In this document: positions 61,140-64,000 of the stretch, piece by piece
Layout of the letters: each line of letters begins with the position of its first letter
How positions within the stretch are numbered: position 1 is the stretch's first letter
Assembly (NCBI GenBank): GCA_963790335.1
Contig: CAWBOB010000003.1
Span: 224,957 to 288,956, forward strand
DNA: 64,000 bases
From: JAOUEA01 sp963790335
GTDB taxonomy: Bacteria; Actinomycetota; UBA4738; HRBIN12
Reading direction: 5' to 3'
Program-made: the position numbers and the translations under genes
The notes under the pieces: model-generated
Database searches by the model: none
Told to the model about the DNA's origin: nothing
What the model saw: only the letters and a program-made list of their open reading frames with translations

Positions 61140-62423
61140 ATGACCGCCACCGGGGTCGTCAGCGTGCGGCAGACCTCACGTGCGCACGATCTCGTTGCCG
61201 CCGCACCCATCGTGGTGCTCCGCGCCACGGCGGCGGCGCTCGCGGTCGCCGCGCTCGGACAGGTGGCACCGTCGCTCGTCAACGTCGCCGGAGGCGGACT
61301 GGCGGTCGAGACCCAGCTGCGCATCGGATGGCTCTACACCATGGCCGGACACGCCGTCTCGGTCAGCGCCGTCGGCGCATCGGGAACCACGTCGGAGGGC
61401 GGGCTCGTCGCCGGCCTGGTCAGCGTGCGGCTCGGCATGCTCACGATCGCGGCGGTCGCGATCGCCATGATCGCCGTGGGCGCGCGAGCCGCCGCGCGGC
61501 GGGTCGACGACGCCGGGGTCAGGCGGATCGTGGCGGGAGCCTCGCTCGCGCTGCCGTACGCCGCGCTGATCGGAGGCGTGAACACCGCTGTGAGCCTGCG
61601 ACTCGATACCGGAGGAGGGTTCTGGCCCGAGGCGACCAGGTTCGCCTCCCCGACCTGGGAAGGGTTCGTGATCCCCGGAGCCATGGCCCTCGCCGCCGGC
61701 GCGATCGGAGGGTGGTCCGTCTCCGAGCGGTGGATGTGGCCCTCGGGCAGGGTGGTGCGGGCCGGCGTGCGGGCCTTCGGCTGGACCATCGCGCTCAGCT
61801 TCATCGGCGTGCTCACCTTCGCGACGCTTCGCCCCGAGGGGCTCGAACGCTACTCGGTCGAGATGTGGTCGGGCGGGGCCCAGCGCGCGGCGCTCTACAT
61901 CGGTCACCAGACGCTGCTGCTTCCCGATCAGGCGATGTGGGTGCTGACGCCGTCGATGGGAGGATGCGTGTCGGCCCGCGTCGACGACGGCGCGCACGAC
62001 GTGCTCTGCCTCGACCGCATCCCGCGCGCCCGCGACCCGGCCACGTGGCTGTTGTCCGAGCTCGGACGGGTCGACGGATCGCCGCCGGTCGCTCCCATGC
62101 CGTGGTCGGCCTGGCTCTTCGTCGCCGTGCCCACGGCGGCGATCCTGCTCGGTTTCCATCGGCTCGGGCGGTGGGCCCCGAGTCTCGCAGGGGCGGCCGC
62201 ACGCGGGTTGCTCGCCGGCGTCGTGTTCGCCGCGCTCGTGACGGCGGCCTCGCTCGCAGCGACGGTCTGGTTGCGTGTGGGAGCCGGGACGTCGGCGCGC
62301 TCCGTCGCGCTCGGACCCGATCCGGTCTCGACCGCACTGCTCGCGCTCGCTTGGGGCTCGTTGGGCGGCGCCGCCGTGAGCGTGGCGAGCTACCTGCCGC
62401 GCAGGATCAACCGCCGGGGCTGA
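61140..62423 (+). CDS. Multi-pass membrane protein at the PerM (DUF6350) position
   Basis: 427 residues from ATG 61140, with about eight hydrophobic segments: for example VVLRATAAALAVAALGQVA, MLTIAAVAIAMIAVGARAA, FGWTIALSFIGVLTFATL, SAWLFVAVPTAAILLGFH, LLAGVVFAALVTAASLAATVWL and a last one before the basic end. Sequence alone gives no function. A PerM/DUF6350 membrane protein, linked to cell division in mycobacteria, lies exactly here between sucD and purN in other actinobacteria, so homology is inferred from position. Its stop overlaps the convergent zinc-ribbon gene. Confidence 0.75.
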   Translation: MTATGVVSVRQTSRAHDLVAAAPIVVLRATAAALAVAALGQVAPSLVNVAGGGLAVETQLRIGWLYTMAGHAVSVSAVGASGTTSEGGLVAGLVSVRLGMLTIAAVAIAMIAVGARAAARRVDDAGVRRIVAGASLALPYAALIGGVNTAVSLRLDTGGGFWPEATRFASPTWEGFVIPGAMALAAGAIGGWSVSERWMWPSGRVVRAGVRAFGWTIALSFIGVLTFATLRPEGLERYSVEMWSGGAQRAALYIGHQTLLLPDQAMWVLTPSMGGCVSARVDDGAHDVLCLDRIPRARDPATWLLSELGRVDGSPPVAPMPWSAWLFVAVPTAAILLGFHRLGRWAPSLAGAAARGLLAGVVFAALVTAASLAATVWLRVGAGTSARSVALGPDPVSTALLALAWGSLGGAAVSVASYLPRRINRRG

Positions 62424-63080
62424 CGTCGGTGAAGTTCGTCTCGATCTGGGTGAACCGGCCCCATGCCGCTGCCCACCCTGCGTCGTCGCGCGGATACTTC
62501 TCGATCGGCGTCGCGGGTGCCTGCCGATCCCAGATGCCGAAGAACGTGCGGCCGTATCCGAGCAGGTAGCGCGAGCCCGAGTGGGTGTATTGCACCGCCG
62601 ACACATCGTCGGGATCGACGGCGACGCCCCCGGCCGGTGTGGGGCCCGAGCCTGCAGCGCCGCCGCCGTCGACGGTTGCGTTGTTGGGCTCGAGGGCGAC
62701 GAATCGGAGCCATGCCTGCCGCCATCCGTCATCGGTGCGCGGGAACCGTTCCGAAGGCTGGGCCGGTGACTGACGGTCCCAGATCCCGAAGTCGTCTGCG
62801 GTGTAGCCGAGCACGTACCGGTATCCCGAGTGCGTGTAGCGAACGTCGGTGCCGGGGGTGGCCACAGGGCCGGGCGCGGTGGCATCCTGCGGCGCCGCGG
62901 AGCCCGGAGCCGCGGTAGCAGGAGGGCCGGTCGCCACGTCCACGGTCGGAGAGGCCGGCTCGGGGACTCCGGCGACGACGATGAGGCCGTCGGCGCCTGC
63001 ACGGTCAGGTCGCTGTGGCAGTACCGGCACTTGATCGCCTCGTCCTGGATCATCTCTGCGCAGTACGGACACTTCTTCAC
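62407..63080 (-). CDS. Zinc-ribbon protein with two YTHSG-WDRQ repeats (one-base frameshift)
   Basis: About 224 residues from GTG 63080. The N-terminal zinc ribbon MKKCPYCAEMIQDEAIKCRYC has C4, C7, C18 and C21. A missing base near 62995 puts the rest in another frame. After an Ala/Pro-rich linker come two similar units of about 50 residues: YTHSGYRYVLGYTADDFGIWDRQSPAQPSERFPRTDDGWRQAW and YTHSGSRYLLGYGRTFFGIWDRQAPATPIEKYPRDDAGWAAAW. Such modules occur in uncharacterised actinobacterial zinc-ribbon proteins; I cannot assign a function. Divergent from purN. Confidence 0.7.
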
Positions 63081-63177
63081 GGCGGTCCCCTCATGGTCGG
63101 CAACACGGATCGTGACCCAGGCAGGCTACCCGAAGCACGCGACGGAGCCCTCCGGCCGTCGCCCGCAGGCCGTTCGG

Positions 63178-63183
63178 TAGCAT
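63178..63183 (+). promoter_or_regulatory. Possible -10 box for purN
   Basis: TAGCAT, 9 bases before ATG 63193, no Shine-Dalgarno sequence. Confidence 0.35.
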
Positions 63184-63192
63184 GCCCACGGC

Positions 63193-63800
63193 ATGGGGGA
63201 GCGCATCGCGGTGTTGGTGTCGGGCAACGGCACCAACCTGCAAGCGCTGCTCGACGATCCCTTCTGCGGTCGCCGCATCTCCCTCGTGCTCGCCGACCGG
63301 CGAGGCACCCGTGCCGTGGAGCGCGCCGCGGCGCACGGCGTGGAGACGGCCGTGATCGAGCCCGCGTCGTACGAAGACCGGGGTCGTTCGACGATGCCGT
63401 CGCCGCCGTCCTGCAGGGTCACGGCGCCGACATCATCGTCTCGGCGGGCTACATGCGGCTGCTCGGACGCGCCGTGCTCGATCGCTACGAGGGCCGGTGG
63501 CTGAACACCCACCCCGCGCTCCTGCCGTCGTTCCCGGGTATGCACGGGGTGCGCGACGCGCTCGCCTACGGAGTGAAGGTGACCGGGGTGAGCGTCTTCC
63601 TCGTGGACGAGGGCATCGATACCGGCCCCATCGTGCTGCAGGAAGCGGTCGAGGTGCGCGAGGACGACGACTGGGATTCCCTCGAGTCGAGGATCCTCGA
63701 GGTCGAGCACCGGCTGTTGCCCGCGGCGTTACGGGCGCTGGTCGAGGACCGGCTCGAAGTGACGGGGCGCCACGTCACGGTCGTCGAGGAGCCTCGATGA
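63193..63800 (+). CDS. purN: Phosphoribosylglycinamide formyltransferase (one-base frameshift)
   Basis: Third step of purine synthesis, folate-dependent. ATG 63193: ERIAVLVSGNGTNLQALLDD with the phosphoribosyl-binding loop. One G is missing near 63384; the other frame continues SFDDAVAAVLQGHGADIIVSAGYMRLLG, NTHPALLPSFPGMHGVRDAL (catalytic Asn and His) and DEGIDTGPIVLQEAVEV (catalytic Asp). Restored length 202 residues. Its stop overlaps purH by 4 bases. Confidence 0.94.
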
Positions 63801-64000
63801 AGCCGGGAGCCGTCACGCCGGTGCGCAGGGCATTGCTGGCGCCCTACGACAAGGCCGGGCTGGCTTCGTTCGCCACGGCACTGGCCGCCCGGGGCGTGGA
63901 GCTCGTCGCATCGGGCGGGACGGCTCGCGCGCTCGCCGATGCCGGCCTCACGGTCACGCCGGTGGAAGAGGTGACCGGGTCCCCCGAGACGCCGGGCGGC
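63797..64000 (+). CDS. purH: Bifunctional IMP cyclohydrolase/AICAR formyltransferase, N-terminal part
   Basis: Last two steps of IMP synthesis. Only the first 68 codons are inside the window. ATG 63797 overlaps the purN stop. The N-terminal MGS-like domain is recognisable: RRALLAPYDKAGLASFATALAARGVELVASGGTARALADAGL, then VTPVEEVTGSPET. No stop before the window end. Confidence 0.92.
   Translation, partial: MKPGAVTPVRRALLAPYDKAGLASFATALAARGVELVASGGTARALADAGLTVTPVEEVTGSPETPGG

Noticed and set aside
61176..63080. Single 634-residue minus-strand protein
   Set aside because: Only the first 30 or so residues (the zinc ribbon) are real; a one-base indel fuses them to the antisense of the PerM-like gene.

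Overview
The window is a high-GC, densely packed stretch of a bacterial chromosome whose gene order is that of Actinomycetota. The tuf-S10-spc-alpha ribosomal block runs into truA-rplM-rpsI, then glmM-glmS-acpS-nnr-alr-tsaE-tsaB-rimI-tsaD, groES-groEL, GMC oxidase-guaB3-guaA, pcrA and sucC-sucD-(PerM-like)-purN-purH. This order is familiar from mycobacteria and streptomycetes. Zinc-type S14, L36 and adenylate kinase, the C-terminal extension of S3, a class E-like sortase, Rv1900c-like hydrolase-cyclase fusions and many apparently leaderless genes fit an actinobacterium. Nothing seen fixes the class, and an uncultured, deep-branching lineage is a guess.

Region by region: (1) 1-17.4 kb holds the 3' end of fusA, tuf and an almost complete S10-spc-alpha run with secY, adk, map, infA and rpoA. 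rpsD is absent from its usual place between rpsK and rpoA, and a perfect hairpin at 17360-17392 closes the block. (2) 17.4-21.2 kb has a small secreted protein, truA, rplM-rpsI, an RtcB RNA ligase and a DUF2007-type protein. (3) 21.2-22.9 kb is a three-gene arsenic cassette (arsR-arsM-arsC) with palindromic operator candidates, inserted ahead of glmM. (4) 22.9-34.6 kb carries cell-wall precursor genes (glmM, glmS, alr), acpS, NAD(P)HX repair and the t6A genes tsaE, tsaB and tsaD, mostly joined by 4-base ATGA/GTGA overlaps. (5) 33.7-40.2 kb has two nucleotide-sugar epimerases, one strongly resembling plant GDP-mannose 3,5-epimerase, a cupin, a CIRCE-controlled groES-groEL pair and an amino-acid dehydrogenase. 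(6) 40.2-43.9 kb is a coupled unit of two tandem 12-codon upstream ORFs, an alkaline-phosphatase-superfamily hydrolase, an APS kinase and a GMC oxidoreductase. (7) 44-51 kb holds guaB3, guaA, an XRE regulator, a sortase, pcrA and an N,N-dimethylformamidase-like protein. (8) 52-58.6 kb has a Rieske oxygenase convergent with four tandem paralogues, each fusing an alpha/beta-hydrolase domain to a class III nucleotide cyclase domain. (9) 58.7-64 kb has a B12-binding subunit, sucCD, a PerM-like membrane protein, a zinc-ribbon repeat protein and purN-purH (cut by the window end).

Many otherwise well-conserved genes are broken by one-base indels, mostly in G or C runs: rplP, tsaD, the leucine dehydrogenase, guaA, the XRE gene, the sortase, pcrA, the DMFase-like gene, sucC, sucD, the zinc-ribbon gene and purN. 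They cluster at 45-51 kb. Because these are housekeeping genes whose full family length returns when single bases are added or removed, the indels are most simply read as residual long-read assembly errors, not as pseudogenes. Such genes are given here as one CDS spanning the whole gene.

The most unusual content is the four-copy hydrolase-cyclase array, in which the hydrolase nucleophile is kept in one copy and lost in three while the cyclase substrate-pocket residues diverge pairwise. Next come the duplicated, translationally coupled mini-ORFs ahead of the phosphodiesterase-APS kinase operon.
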